Assembly: GCA_022661535.1 (NCBI GenBank)
Contig: JAKULF010000009.1
Span: forward strand, 2,294,001-2,358,000
Source: Eutypa lata
Taxonomy: Eukaryota; Ascomycota; Sordariomycetes; Xylariales; Diatrypaceae
Reading direction: 5' to 3'
Length of the DNA stretch: 64,000 bases
The translations under genes and the position numbers were made by a program. Positions 32,242 to 45,466 of this stretch are shown piece after piece. The first letter of the stretch is position 1. Every line of letters begins with the position of its first letter. Under the pieces are notes generated by a model. The model worked only from the letters and a program-made list of their open reading frames with translations, did not search any database and was not told the origin of the DNA.

Positions 32242-33385
32242 CTTAGCGATGAACCCTTGAAGGACTTCACCTCGGACAGCTTGGAACTGCATGAGTTCGT
32301 CTGCGACGTCATCGGAGACGACTCGGTCAACTTCGAGATCGTGCGGCTGGACCCGTGGGTTATCAACGATATTGTCGCCAAGCGATTCTCTTCTGCGGAG
32401 AACAACCCCTTTCTATTTGGGGATATCTACTGCACATCGCCACCCTGGCTCTAGCATTGGGCAATAACATATAAGTCGGCCCATTTCACAAATCAAAACA
32501 ATACTCTACCCTGCTACACACCCCGTGACCTGAGCTAAGTCACCTACCTATAGCTGACTTCATTTTTACCCAGCTATCTCCAGGACACATTCAATCTTAG
32601 CTAAAAAGTCGCCTACGTGGTGAGGGGTCTCGCAGGCTCAAGGCTCCGCGAATCCTAGACCTAAGAACACCAGCTCATAAGCACGCAGCTCGTCCGCAAA
32701 GCTAACAAGCAGGTGTCTAGTTAAGCACACGGCGTTATGGGAAGCGCTTCGGATGGGGATGCAGTCTAACAATGAGGAGGAAGCAGGGCAGGAGCCAATT
32801 GGAGAACTATCCGCGTCGATAAGGGAGGGAAGCGCGGGACGGGCGCCCCTGCACGCTGCCCTCAAAGTTAAGCGCCAGGAGGTGAGAGTAGTGGCATAAA
32901 GTGCAACCAGTGGTACGACGACGTCTCGGATGCCATTTATGTCGATGATGAGCTTGAAACAATAGAGAGGCCGATGCTCCCTACACGAACCTCCAAGTTA
33001 CCACGTATCCTGGCACTCATCTGCCGCACGCCTGGCTGCTCAGCGTGCCGAGACCCGCAGGAGGGAGACCTCGACTAAGGACTTGGCCCGGCATAGTGCC
33101 ATCTGCCCGCTGCCCGGAATCGGCGGCGAGGCTTGGAAGCGCGTGGCGGAGAAGATCTCCGCTGACACAGGTATTCCGATTAACAACTAGGTATGGGATA
33201 GGGTTCGGACTAGACTATCGCGATACCTATCGGGACTGACAGGACCCGGGAGGTAGAGGTGGATGGGTGTGTGCTTGTTCGCCCGGATAGGTACGTTGCG
33301 TGGCGATCTACGATGATAGATCCGGTCTGCGAGAACAAGCTGTTAAGCGTCCTGAACAAGATCCCGTTTAGAGATCAAATTAAGC
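32242..33385 (+). pseudogene. FAD-dependent aromatic (phenol) hydroxylase pseudogene
   Basis: Ordered fragments of one protein appear in changing frames. FEIVRLDPWVINDIVAKRF (about 32330) precedes a damaged FAD-contacting GD motif (FLFGDIY). QDTFNLS-stop-KVAYVVRGLAG (about 32580) is the usual DAFNLAWKVAYV segment, with its Trp codon turned into TAA. Then come TQLVRKANKQV and ALWEALRMGMQSNEE (about 32740), YDDVSDAIYVDDELETIERP (about 32915), PGTHLPHAWL (about 33010), GGEAWKRVAEKISADTG (about 33120), YGIGFGLDYRDTY and REVEVDGCVLVRPDRYVAWR (about 33250). This is the C-terminal half of a phenol 2-monooxygenase-like enzyme including the thioredoxin-like dimer domain. At least four frameshifts and three stops make it non-functional. 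Decay by C:G to T:A change fits the TGG-to-TAA site. Confidence 0.85.
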
Positions 33386-33749
33386 TTCCTAATGGCCGGT
33401 AAGCTAACTTAGGTGTGGACTAGTTCGCGAATGCCATCTGTTATAGTGGAATGTGGGACTTAGAGAAATAGACATTAAAACCATCAAGTTTCAACTCGTT
33501 TTCCGAATCTCCTTGTTTGAATCTATTACCTGCACCCGTGACTGGCATATCCTAGGTGCTTAAAAACCAAATGGTCAAGAGATATGACGTTCGTTGATAC
33601 GTGTCGAATCTCACCGCCCGCTCCCTGGCCATCTTAACCATGCAGTCAAGATGTGCCGTACACGATAGTCGTCACATTTCATGTCCTCGATTTTGTCTCA
33701 CAACTCGGTAATGGGCCACACGTGTACTCGCTATATTGTACCGTCATTG
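33386..33749. other. intergenic, nothing recognised
   Basis: Between two decayed genes; no readable coding pieces. Confidence 0.45.
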
Positions 33750-34105
33750 TCTATGTAGGCTCCTCATGTTGAGGACTTGCGACAGTGTTTCGGTCTCGGT
33801 GTAGCCACCTAAGATATTCTACCGCCTTCCATGGTCTGTTGAACCGCATCGCGTAGAGATTGTAGCGCGGACCGGGTCCAAGTAGATGCCCTAGGAGGTC
33901 CGAACCCACGGTTTTCCGTCGTGGCGGTAGGAGTCGTGGACGTAGACCGCCACGGTGTTTGCCCAGTCCAAGCTATCTTGGCTATACTAGCACAGAATAG
34001 GACATATTAATATCGCTGTGAGACCTGCTTCCCGCGCGTGCTGTTCTACCAGCCTATAATCGGGCACGTGGCGTTGGTCCGGCTCCATATGGATTGAAAG
34101 AGGCG
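33750..34105 (-). pseudogene. decayed coding remnant, family unknown
   Basis: On the minus strand from about 34102 downward, MEPDQRHVPDYRLVEQHARE continues to a TAG, then DSLDWANTVAVYVHDSYRHD with GKPWVRTS and another TAG, then (after a frameshift) RYNLYAMRFNRPWKAVEYLR and WLHRDRNT to a stop near 33756. Composition is clearly protein-like and joins across the breaks, so an old gene is likely. The family was not recognised. At least two stops and one frameshift are present. Confidence 0.5.
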
Positions 34106-36892
34106 GTTGTGGACTTGAGTTGAAGTTTTGACATCTCAAAACTTCAAGGTTACCAGATTGACAAATTCAGCTTCTTCTATTGGGCATTATTGAAGATACC
34201 ATCATCCGGTTAGCTATCGTCCTTATATATATGCTAGTGACCTTAGAGAAAAGATATTACATACCTACCTAGGTGTCTATCTTCGTCATGCTCAGCACCT
34301 GCATACATACGTAGATTCCGGGCCGCTATGAATCTTAAATGTAAACTCCACTATTTCGTCATCCCTATCGATTTTTTATAATGCGCCTACATATCTGCGC
34401 CTAGTCATGCCAAGCCTTGCCTTATCCTATAGCCTTGACTTGCGTACCTCGTAGCTGCATGCATAGGTAGTCTCTCAGGCTTCAGCAAGCCTAAACTAAC
34501 TAATGCAGGATTTCCATAGTTAGGTCACGGATATTTAAACTTGACTTATCCGAAATGCTGTTTTTAGATCCTGATTAAGAGAAGCGCCGGTTAGGTCGTA
34601 TTTTGCGTCGTCTGATGTTTTGTCTGCGTGGTTGAGTTAGGTATAAGCACACCTAGTACCTAAGTAATTACGATACTGTAGATAACTTGCATATATTATA
34701 TATTATTGCGTTATGAACATGCAGTGGAAGATGCAATGTAACCTTAATTACTTGTACGCGTAGTAATTACCTCCTATCAGCTCCTATGTAGTTACTCGGA
34801 TGAGATTCCGCGAAGAGCTCTGATTACATCACTTCCATAGAAATTACACTAGTTAAATCTTCAGCCCGAAGTCCGTCTTCAAAAGAATCGATTATTTACA
34901 TGGAATTGGACTGCCGAATTACATATTATTACTACGACATTCTATTACCAAATAATGGCTGTGTTCTAGTGGCAATGATCAACCCGTTGTGCTGGCGCGT
35001 ATCATTGTCGATCCCCCCCCCCCCAAGGCGAAGCACTTCTTGGACTTGTGCCTCCTGAGCGCCTATAAGCTTTAGCCTTGCCAGCTTGTCACACTTGTGC
35101 AGCACTGCGAATAAATGAAAACATTCGTTAAAAATACAAGTAGTCAAAGCCAATTAATTCCCCTCCTTATTATCTCGTTACGGGTAAATTGTTCTCAAAG
35201 GCGGTGCCATGGTGCCGGTGTCCATTGAAACTCTAAAAGTTTTCTGGAACGACCATTCATATCTAGATCTAAGAATCTAAAATGGGGCTTCCGATCGCCA
35301 ACCACGCTAGGTACATACATATGTAAGTCCCTACCTAATATCATATGCATGTATGTCTTCAAAGACGACCAAACCTGCCTACAAAACTGACCGCCCTTCA
35401 AGCCTGGTCTACAAATTATCGCCAGATTTTGCAAAACGTTCAATCGCCACTATTGAATTTATATACATCAATATTTGGTATGTGGTTATTTGCAAGATCT
35501 CTGCAAGTGCCTCAATAGTGCCCACCTTACTACAGTACCAACATGTACCTAAGCACCACCTCCTTATGTGCCTAAGGTAACCTTAACGTTAAAAAGGGGT
35601 AGGTACCTAGTTCGGTATGTATGTAGGCATTAACTACATGTACCTAGACCTTTATTCACCGCTAATAAAAACACTATGTATACGAAAAAGGATGTTGATC
35701 TTCATCAAGAGCCAACTTGCCAGGTTGCTTGCTTCACTGCTTCAATAAACCCCTGGTTAACTGTGCCTCCGACTTAAAACTGTTGGAGATGAGATACTTG
35801 GAGGAATAGCGATTCCGGAGTATAGGAATTTTCGGGGATTCATATCCAGGCCATGTTTTACTGCACGTGGTTGCAGTGGCCTGGGCAGATGCGACGTTAT
35901 GGTGCAAGGCGAAGTTACCTTAGGTAGGCACTTCAAGTACTTTTATGTATGTGGCCCTGAACTTACCGACCGGCGTGGTTCGAGTATTGTACCGAGCGAA
36001 ATTTATTAAGGCTCTGAATCATTAATGGGCCTCTGAGCAACTACAAACAATAGTTGTGATTCAAGGGCTCGAAGCATTACGTATGATGGGATTTTCAAAT
36101 TGGCCATGCTATGTTACATTAGCATTACACAGTACCTATTTTCATAAAAGGCTTGTACAATACTGCGAATGGATTATTAGGCATGTGCAATACCAAACAC
36201 CTAGCACTAAGTTAGGGAGGTAAGTACATACTACATACATATGTAGTTCGTTGGTTATTAGGATCTCCAACTGCAAATGTTGCCAACGCTGCAGTAGGTA
36301 CCTGAGGCGGTTCCTACCTTCGCTAAAATTATCCGTTATCACCTAAGTTTAATGCTAAGCCTTGTTGTTGAACTTTTCTTGAAACAACAACTTCAAGGCC
36401 ACTTTAGTTATTTCCTCGTTATTCCATTAGTTATACCCCTGTTCATTCTTTTTTCGCTTTACTTTACGAAGTACGAATACGTTAGCAGCAATTTGTTACA
36501 CCCGGTCGTTAGTCAAAGGAAGAAACCAGTTTTCTCTATTTTTCTATTCCCTAAAAATATTGAGGTATACAAACCGGATACACTACTTACTTCATACGCT
36601 ATTGACATGCGTTACGGATTATTCTAAGAAGAGGTGCGTATCCGAATTGGAATGGTCGAGCTTTTACTATTCAATGTTAATAGTTATTGACTAATGGCCG
36701 AAGTGGGATTTGATCCTAGTAGCACAGACGTACATACCTCGCAACCCCATGCAGTAATCCGCCCGAGCCAAGGTCTCCCACTACGCTGCCACCACCTACA
36801 TACACCACGTTTGGAAGCATATCCTCAACAGCAGCATACCTAGATTTGCATCCATTGTTCCACCATTGCTTCTCACTTACCTACCTGGGCCC

Positions 36893-36913
36893 GAGTCCTG
36901 AGTCCTGAGTCCT
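36893..36913. repeat. three tandem GAGTCCT units
   Basis: Perfect head-to-tail 7-bp triplication about 260 bp upstream of the DUF1765 ATG. GAGTC resembles half of a bZIP AP-1 site (TGAGTC is present at two junctions). Confidence 0.85.
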
Positions 36914-36963
36914 GTTCGTTCGTTTACAGACATACTCCAGCTTCTCCAGGAAATAGGCCAGGT

Positions 36964-37003
36964 CGGGATAGCACGGGACTGCGCGGGACTGCACGGGATA
37001 GCA
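36964..37003. repeat. four tandem 10-bp units (CGGGAYWGCR)
   Basis: CGGGATAGCA, CGGGACTGCG, CGGGACTGCA, CGGGATAGCA in an A-B-B'-A order, about 170-200 bp upstream of the DUF1765 start. Confidence 0.85.
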
Positions 37004-37169
37004 TACAAGGGGATCAGTGCACAACTCAACATATCTATAATCTAACTTTTAGGTCGGGTATTCATTCACTCATCCACTCTGATTTGATTGCTCGCTGGCC
37101 GGGTCTGGTTGATCCACAAGGCTGCAAGAGCAGCGCAATTCCCTCCCTAACCCATGGCCAGACCATGAG

Positions 37170-40100
37170 ATGAGCGGTTCCATCATGACTGTGGCGGTCC
37201 CAGCCGTCGATCCCATACAGTCATCTTCACAATCAACCTCCCACTCCCAGTCAGCTTTCTTCCACCGATCACACTCCACTTCAGACCTGCTGTCCGGAAC
37301 ACCACGTCGATTCACACCGAGCTCAGACCCTTCCTCGCATTCGCACATCCGTTCTCTGAGCGTACAGAGTCTGCCGAGCTCGCCCGCCTTCGATTTTCCT
37401 TCGTTTGACTTCGAGTCGGATTTCAGCAGTAGGCTCTCCCTCTCCGCCGACGACTTGAGCATAGGCTTTGGCACAAATGAGAAATCCACGATCGTTCAGA
37501 GCGAGAAGATACCGTCCGTGCTTGAGCAAAGGACGGGAAAGATGGGCAAAGGGAAATCGATTTTAAACAGACCACAAATACGGACCCCCTCGTCCAAATC
37601 ATCGTCCGTGGAGAAAAGAGGGGGGGATCATGGAGAGGGTATGGAAAGGAGAAAAGAAGAAGAAAAAGACACAAACAATGAAAAGGAGGTCGGGAAGTCC
37701 AGGTTCTTAGAACCAAACCCTCGTGGAAAGACGAAAGCCGTCACAGATTCCTTGACATCCCTTGCACGGCGCTCATGGATGGCTACGTCGCGGTCTCCTT
37801 CACCTGGTAACAAAGAGGAGGAAGGGAACAAGAAAGAAGACTCCGATGGCGTTCCTAACGTTTTATCAACAGGTCGCGAGCGTTCCAATAGCGCTAGTTT
37901 AGGCTCTACGTTGACTCGAAGGATGTCACGCAGATTTCAAGTTTCACCCATTGATAATGAAGATGGGAAAACTCTAGATTCGCGGGGAAAATTGGGAAGC
38001 TATATCACTAAGATCAAACAGCGACCTCAAGTAGCTCTGGCTAGGGGCAGAGCTTCTAATAGCGTGGGAAGTACTGCTTCTTCGACGACTAGCCTTGCTC
38101 CGCCTTCTACCGATACACGCCTTTCACACGCGTCTGAGAGAAGCAGCAACACTGTTCCGGAGGATGTCGTTACCGCACTAAAACCGCCAAAAGCTCGTGA
38201 TCCCCTATGGTCTCTGTTCAAGAATCTCGAGTCGGAATATAGTAAATTCCAGGCGAAATCTGCACCCGCCAGGATGAACCTAGTCCGAAGTGTACTTTTA
38301 CCATTTTTACGGAATTATGCCTCCCACGTGTCGAACAAGCGGCTGTCTCCCGAGGATCTGGAGCGGAGAGCTATGATCCTGAACAAGTGGTGGAGTGGGC
38401 TGCTCGAGATGCTCGATGGGAGAGCCGAGTATTCCGTAGCCGGAGTCGACCGACCGACATTAATCGAAGTCGTCACCCTGATCATGATGCGCCCCGAATG
38501 GCGACAGAGTACCACAAGCTTCACCCCACTGTCGGATCGACGTCCTCGAGAAAGTCCGAAAACGCGAGCACGAATGGACACAAATGCATCCTGCTCAGCA
38601 GGTTCTGTCGAATCAACCGATTCCGAATATTTTGCCGAATCTGCAGAACACAACGTAAGGACAATGTTTGTGAACAACTTAATTGCGCAGATGACCATCG
38701 CTGTAGACAAGCTATCCCTTCGGCATACTCCTCTAGTTCTAGTCAATTTTGCCGGCAAGACTTGTGCTTACGCATTCTTTTTTGCTCCTGGGATTGCCGA
38801 TGTATTGGTTCGAATTTGGGCTCTAAAACCTGATTTGATTCGCCGTATTGCAGACGAATTCCACCTACCTAGGTTGAGCCAGTCCGAAGATAGCGATGTA
38901 ACAGCGCTGTTTCCACCGAATCTAGCACCTCTAGGCTGGAGCTCGATGAGAGCAATGTCGTCCAAATTGCGGGAGACTCCAACCCTCCCTCTAACTGCTG
39001 CGAGGATCAACTGGCACGGACCTTGGTTATCGCGATGGCGAGGCCGAGATACTGATCTCTTCTTCATTTTCTGCAAGTACTATTATATACTAGCGGAAGA
39101 GTTCATGCCATCCGAGCTTCCTCTTGTCGAAAAAGCTAGGGCCCCGGGCTTTGTGCTCATAAATGCTCAGATTCTTTCTGTTCTCGACTCAACGATTCAC
39201 CGGCAAGCAGCTGCCGAGGCCAGCTTAGGTCTTGCGCTCACAGACGCCTCGCCTGGAAACGATGCTATGGCCATGCCATTGCCATTGCCTGTGGCAGCGA
39301 ATGCCATGAAAGGCATGGGTGACAACCGGTTGATTGTCCTGCTGAAAGATATCCTCTCTAGCGCGGCTGTTGGACTATCCGATGCGCGGCACACATTCGC
39401 TGGGTCATTCATGTCAATCATGAAGGCTTCCGCCAAGCGAACTTCACAGTATGATCACAATGCCTGTTTCGTTCTCTGCGATTTTCTCGAGGAGGTACTG
39501 CAGGTTTTCGATAACTTTGTGGACTTACAAAGACCTGGCCTCAACCATGTTGACTGGTCGTTTTGGCTCGAAGCCTGGAAGAAAGTAATGGACTCCCACC
39601 ATACCATGTCGGAAATCCGAGTCCTTTCACTGTTATTCTCGCTGTGGGATGCGATATCTAGCGATCCGGTTCGGAAAGAGCAGTTCTGCATGGACTGGTT
39701 GCTGACACCAGAAACCTTCAGCAAATTATTTACAAATTGGTGTCCAATGGTTAGAGCCTACTACATGCGATTGCTGTGCTGGAGAATTTGCAGAGACGCT
39801 GGTCAGGCGAATGAGTCAGATGCGTAAGTCCTTCCTCACTATCAATCTATATCTGTACTGATTCGACTTCACAGCAAGATTTTTCTGCTTGTTTCATCAC
39901 GCTTGAGAACAACGTGGTCCCATTACTTATGGCTGAAGCAGGATGCCGAGAGGAGGGGCTGGTTCCCTCCATCGACGGCACCCTCGTATCCGGCGCCTGG
40001 CAAACGATTCATGATTATCCGTACTGAGGCCACTCTATCCCAGCCTGGATTAGTCATGGGCTTTGACCACTTCACCAATACAGTTTCGGAACCAGAATTT

Positions 40101-40913
40101 ACGCATGATCCGGCTAACATATTTGACACGCTTGAGTCGCCAACATTTGAGACCAAGAAGAAATGGGGTCTTCTAGGTAAAGTATTCTCGTTCAGTGGAA
40201 ACAACAATTCCAACGATCTAGATAGTATCAGACGAGAGACAGCAATGACCCGAAGCAAACCTATACCGCCGCCCAAAAGCCTGGTCAGCTCCGTGACCCC
40301 ACCTGCTTCCGACTCCGATAGCATGGGCTCGGCCCCTACATTTGACACACTCCAATACGTTTTCAAGTTCGTTCTATCATACAATGCCTACGGGACCATG
40401 GCTCCACCCAATCGCATCCTCACCCGCCCCCGTCTACCAGGTCCTGCGCAGTCTTGCGTCAACTCAAGAGACGCCAACGGGGCTCTATCACAGCCTGCTG
40501 CTGGACGGCCCTCTGCTACTAGAGCTTTCTCTGGAAGCTCTCATGCAGGGCTTGTAGATTCTGCGAGGAATGCTGGCCCTGCTGGTGCCTCTCCAACGTC
40601 TATTCGGACAACTGCGTCGTTTGATCGCAGTAATAGCCCTGATTCTCTTAGTCCCGTCGAGCAGACTAGTGTTGATCCGCAACCAAACGTAAATGCCGTT
40701 ACACCTACCCAAGAGCCTATTACGCAGCCAGTTCGACCAACCGGTATATTTGCCGGCACAACGAAGTATGCTGGGCGTGCCCTTGCTGAATGGGGTCTTG
40801 TTGTTGGTGAATGCAATGGATTCATCGACAGGAGAAGAGATGAGGGTGTTTTAGGTCTAAGTGATGTTGAGGTCCCGACTCTCGGTGTCGAAGGAATTAG
40901 GAAAATTGGTTGA
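37170..40913 (+). CDS. DUF1765 domain protein, 1230 aa
   Basis: Exons 37170..39823 and 39875..40913 with a 51-bp intron; the join reads NESDAKIFLLVSSRLRTTWS. The first 340 residues are Ser/Pro/Arg-rich and disordered with many SP and RSxS phospho-site-like motifs. The conserved DUF1765 part starts near WSLFKNLESEYSKFQAKSAP and covers a helical region of several hundred residues to about the exon junction (FCMDWLLTPETFSKLFTNWC). The second exon includes APPNRILTRPRLPGPAQ and the strongly conserved C-terminal end, from YAGRALAEWGLVVGEC to DEVGVLGLSDVEVPTLGVEG-like sequence. The family is fungal-wide and uncharacterised. No transmembrane segment or signal peptide. The length is normal for the family; the assignment is from remembered C-terminal conservation. 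Confidence 0.85.
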
Positions 40914-43900
40914 AGACCTTCTTTCCAAGGTTTTCAAAATGGATTCAACATTGAATGGCACTTCCAACATACTCTTTTACAAATACACCCGAACGCCCCA
41001 TCACAAAGCACAATATGCATTTCCAACTTGCTGAGCAAAGCGGCCATACAACTATCGTTTCTATGATTTCGGGTCTAAAAAGGCATATTCGCAAGCATCC
41101 CTCCTACATCAATATATAGGAGTTCTATTATTATTTTCACTTCGGCGACCAAGTCGATTTTGGTATATATACCCCGCATTGCGAGGAATCCTCACGGCAG
41201 GCAAACGGCGTTTTCGGTTTTTTTTTCTTTCTCCAGGGCTTTAAAAGGCATCACATTGCGGTTCTCATCTGTCTACGGTTCATATCTATTAGGCCAGACC
41301 AAAAATCATTCCAGGCGGCCTGTCGGTCATTCCCCGGCGTTAGAAAGTCAATGTCATGAGAAGATATTTGTGGTAAAATCTATTCAGGGGGGGCTTCATA
41401 CAATTAAGGTGACGAACTGGTATCTTGTGCTTTCTTTTCTGTTCTTGCACAGCGACATATGCATTCGATCGGAGCATCGTGAACTTGGATATTGTGCGGT
41501 TCCCAGCAACGAAGGAAACAAATGTGTCTCACTCAAAGCTGGGTTCACCGACCTGAGCTGGGCATATCGAGAGAGCTAGCCGGTATTTTAGCTACATCCG
41601 GAGGTACACTGCATTGAGAAAAGATGGCTGTATATATCACAAAACCTACTTGCGGAAAAGATGAAGAATTATTAAGAGCGCGGTGTAATCGCTGTATCAT
41701 TACTGCTGTTTATCGTATTGGTGGTGAATATTTGGCATCAAGAGCTGAGATGGCCATCTTGGTGCTCTTTTTGCTGACCACATCCTTGTTCCATGACCCA
41801 AAGTCCGTATGATATGGTATCAGTGACTTGAGAATAATGATGCTTCAAAAGAACGACGTTTTTAGCACCAGATCTTTAAGACCGTGTGAAAAGGGGTTCA
41901 AGTCAGGTGAGATCAGGTTATTAACGGAAGCTCTATTCCGCCCATTAGGTTGGTCTCGAGCAATTCTATCTAGCAACCTACCGTCGACTTCTACGCGTTT
42001 CTTTCCCTCTCGCCTTACGTGCTGTCCCTTCCTCCCGTCCCTCCCTCTTTCCCCCTGCCCCCCTCTTTCTTTCTTTATATATATTGCGTCAAGGGACCAT
42101 TGGTTTCTGGAAATTGTTTTAGAGAACCAATGGCTATGTTTCCAAGAGAAGGCCACATGGATAAATCTCGTATTTCCTGACGCACTCCCCCATGGTACAC
42201 TGGATGCGGTAAGTCATACTGCGTGCATAGATGCACATGTAACATGATGTGGTTAGTATGCTTCTTTGCTGTGGGATGAGAAAAGGGGGTTCGCGTGAAA
42301 GGATTTGGTCAAGAAAAAGCGATGATTTGCGGTTATCACAACAGGTGCACACTCCGGCTTCAGGAGTCATTTTCGTCATTATTGCCTGCTTTGATACCTG
42401 TCGGGGTGTATGTAGGCTCATCGCAGGTATTGATTGCCAGGATGCTTGGTTCGGTATTCGGTTTTATGTTAGGAATCTCTAGCTAAATAATTACAGGCCA
42501 AATGATCACCTTGTCATAGATACAAGTGCCTATCATTAGCAGCTAAAGGAACTATGCCTTCACACTGACATAATTCCTCCTATCTTCACAGCTGGCAATA
42601 CTAGAGCCAATAATGTAGGTAGTTTTGATGCTCAACATTGCCTACCTACCTACCTACCTGCCTACCCGCCTACCAGCTGCCTACCTATGTTAGGAATAAT
42701 CTGCCCATATACATGTTCTCTCTCTCCCCTTCCATAAACAGAATCATTTTATTAAAAGAAATATTGGCGCCTTTATTAATGGCCAGGCTTCGGTCAGCCT
42801 CAATGTATCCCACCAAATTATCCTGTTAGCTAATCCTAGTTGATAAAAGCTATCATGTAACGAACGACGTAACGTGGAAAATAAGCATCTGATCTACCAT
42901 CGGTCAGCTTATGTTACATAGCTATATATGTAGTTAGCTACATATGTAAATCAATAGTAACTTGGTGTCAGCGTCTAGCCTCCCCTTGGAAAATTGATAT
43001 GCAGCGTTTCGCCCCTCGAGCTCGTATTGTCTTTTACCCGGCGCATAACCCCGATGTAGCAGTGGGATGGCGTCAGCATAGCTTCACTTTTTTGAAAGAT
43101 CAAGAGATCACCAACTTATGTGCATATGTCCTTAACTATGTAAGGATAGTCAAATACATAGTAATTGGTAAGTCTCAATCGATTCAACTGCGTATGTGTG
43201 TGTGCTGCTAAGCTGGGGGGTTGGTCGTAAGATGTTGGTGTATGAGAATGTGCTTTACGTTTTAAGTAACTGAGTATTATAGTCATCATTACATATTTTC
43301 AATGAACTAGACACGATGGTGCGTTAATGGTTCTGATAATATGCATTTTATCTTCTCCTCGAAGCTTACAAAGCTTGATTGCTAAGTTCAGGGGTTAAAT
43401 ATAATTATATACCTGGTAGTAACCCCTGGGAGATTATAATAAAGCCATAGATCCGAGAACACGAGTATTTTTTAAGATACTTCCTCTTTCGCTATAAAAC
43501 ATCCTACGAATTAACAAACACGCTGTATGTTAATCGGAGCTTTGCTTCCGGGCCCTTTTAGAAAGGCGCGAGTTGACATTATCGATATCATGCTTATATA
43601 TAACTATATCTACATAGATATAGGACTCTTCACTCAGGCTCCCCTTAATCTGGGACGATGATCCACAACGTTAAGTCTCTACCTACGTACGCGTCCTAAT
43701 AACCCGGTTGTGCCCTGGTATCAAGTGTGTTCACACCGAGCAATTGGTATACACGGAGATATCGGATGGTAATCATTTTATGTAAAGAGGAAACAACTAG
43801 GGCAACTAGGGTCAGAACGGACGCGATCACGTCAAGCCTCTAATATCATCGTGAAACTTGACCACAATTAACTATTCAGTTGCTAGTATTTAGCTCTTAT

Positions 43901-45466
43901 GACGTAGCTGTCTTATTTAGTAACGATTCGTGTGTGACATTCCATTTACAGCCTCGGCACTACGACGTAAGAACTCTAATTCGCATTGCGACGTCGAGAG
44001 AGAGAAAATATCGCGTTTTTTACCTAATTCGCTCCCTATCTGTCAGCTATCTATCCGTTGGCTCACAGCGTCTACCCTGCATCATCAAGGTCCTTGATAC
44101 CACAACTGCTGTATGCTTCCACGCCTAACTAAATTGTTAGGCACATCAGCTAGCTACTGACTATCTACGTACTGCTTCGTCCATATGGCCGACCACGGTT
44201 AGCACGGCGGGCTCAAGATCGGCTATCGGGGTACGTATGTAGTATTAAGTGAGATCACAACAGCTGAGCTGAGCTCATTAATAAAGTGGAGTGAGAAATC
44301 CCATCTCACTACGCACTTGCCTCATTCGGATAGCTGAGTCTTGATTGTTCTCTCTCTTAACTTGTAGTTGTGATCGTTGCACATCGATAAGTATGTAGGT
44401 ACGCATATGTATTAATTGTCATGAAATCAGAAGTTAGTGTTTAAGAAGCCGGTTTAAGGAACGAAAGTGACAATGAATAGATTCTAGCTAATGACCGATA
44501 TCATGAGCTGACAGTTCATACATATGTACGTAGTATGTAACTAGTATGTATAAATAAACCTACGACAAGGATGACAGTAATTGAATAATTCCCCGCATTT
44601 AAGGTCCTTGCCATTTCGGGACGTTAAAATAAGCATCGGCGGGAGGCGGCGGCATTGGCAAATACGAATCCCTGCTCACATGATGTCAGGAATACGAGCT
44701 TTTCCAACCACATCCTTCGAAGACTATGTACCTAACTAAATGATTGCTGCCTTTGCCTCCCCCGCGTTGCTGCCGGGCGTGCTTGCTTGCGCTCGTTGTG
44801 ATATCCCGCACATACGTATGCCGTTATACGAGATATTTGAACAGAAAAACAACGTAACCGTCCAATCACTGCCCTTGGTTCGAGATGCTTTCATCGCACG
44901 AGGGTCGAGAGACCGTCTCGATCACGATGCGGTGCGACTGGTTGGTTATGCGGCTTTTCATCTAATAAGTTAGCAATCGGACGGAACGGTAGGCGGTGTG
45001 ATCCGCGCAGGAGCCGAACCGTTGGGCTACCTATGTCAGCTATGTACATGCATATGTACGTATGTATGTAGAGGGATCGTCAGGTAACGGACAGCTTTGT
45101 TAGGTCGGATGCACGAGATTCCTCTAGTGACATAGTTTAAAAGTAAGTAAAGTGAGTAATGCGCATCCGGCCTAGGCCTCGTCTGTTTTCCGACTCCACA
45201 TCACCAGACTACATATCGCAACGATCAGCGTTCCCCGGCCTTTTGGGCATTCCAGATAAGCCCACGATTCACGTCATATAAATATCGAAGTCTCTTCCGC
45301 CCCTCAAGAGACGAAGCTCGTTTGGCGTTTCTCACACTTCAAGCCAACGAACAAATCAATATCCCACATAGTTAAGGGGAAAAGATAATACTATAATAAT
45401 TTAAAACTCTGTCGTCGTTTCCACTTCTTAATACATACCTACAGAAAGAACCCTACCAAAGCAAGA
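40914..45466. other. 4.5-kb intergenic region, no gene recognised
   Basis: Open frames up to 139 codons exist but their composition is not protein-like. It has a CT-rich stretch near 42000-42080, a CTAC/CTGC repeat, and ACATATGTA-like palindromes near 42945, 44520 and 45052. ATATAAATAT at 45276-45285 is a likely TATA element for the next gene. Confidence 0.5.
42641..42688. repeat. imperfect CTAC/CTRC tetranucleotide repeat
   Basis: CCTACCTACCTACCTACCTG followed by degenerate copies (CCTACCCGCCTACCAG). Confidence 0.8.

Larger units (their letters stand above)
34106..37169. other. long AT-rich intergenic region with short repeats
   Basis: No gene recognised. Contains a 12-C run near 35013-35024, several ACATATGT palindromes, and two direct-repeat arrays at its right end upstream of the DUF1765 gene. 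Confidence 0.5.

Noticed and set aside
36695..36780. GGATTTGATCC sequence looking like a tRNA B box
   Set aside because: The T stem does not pair and no acceptor stem or A box at the right distance was found.
41160..41579. 139-codon plus-strand frame
   Set aside because: Random-like composition in an AT-rich spacer, no splice-joined partners, no motif.
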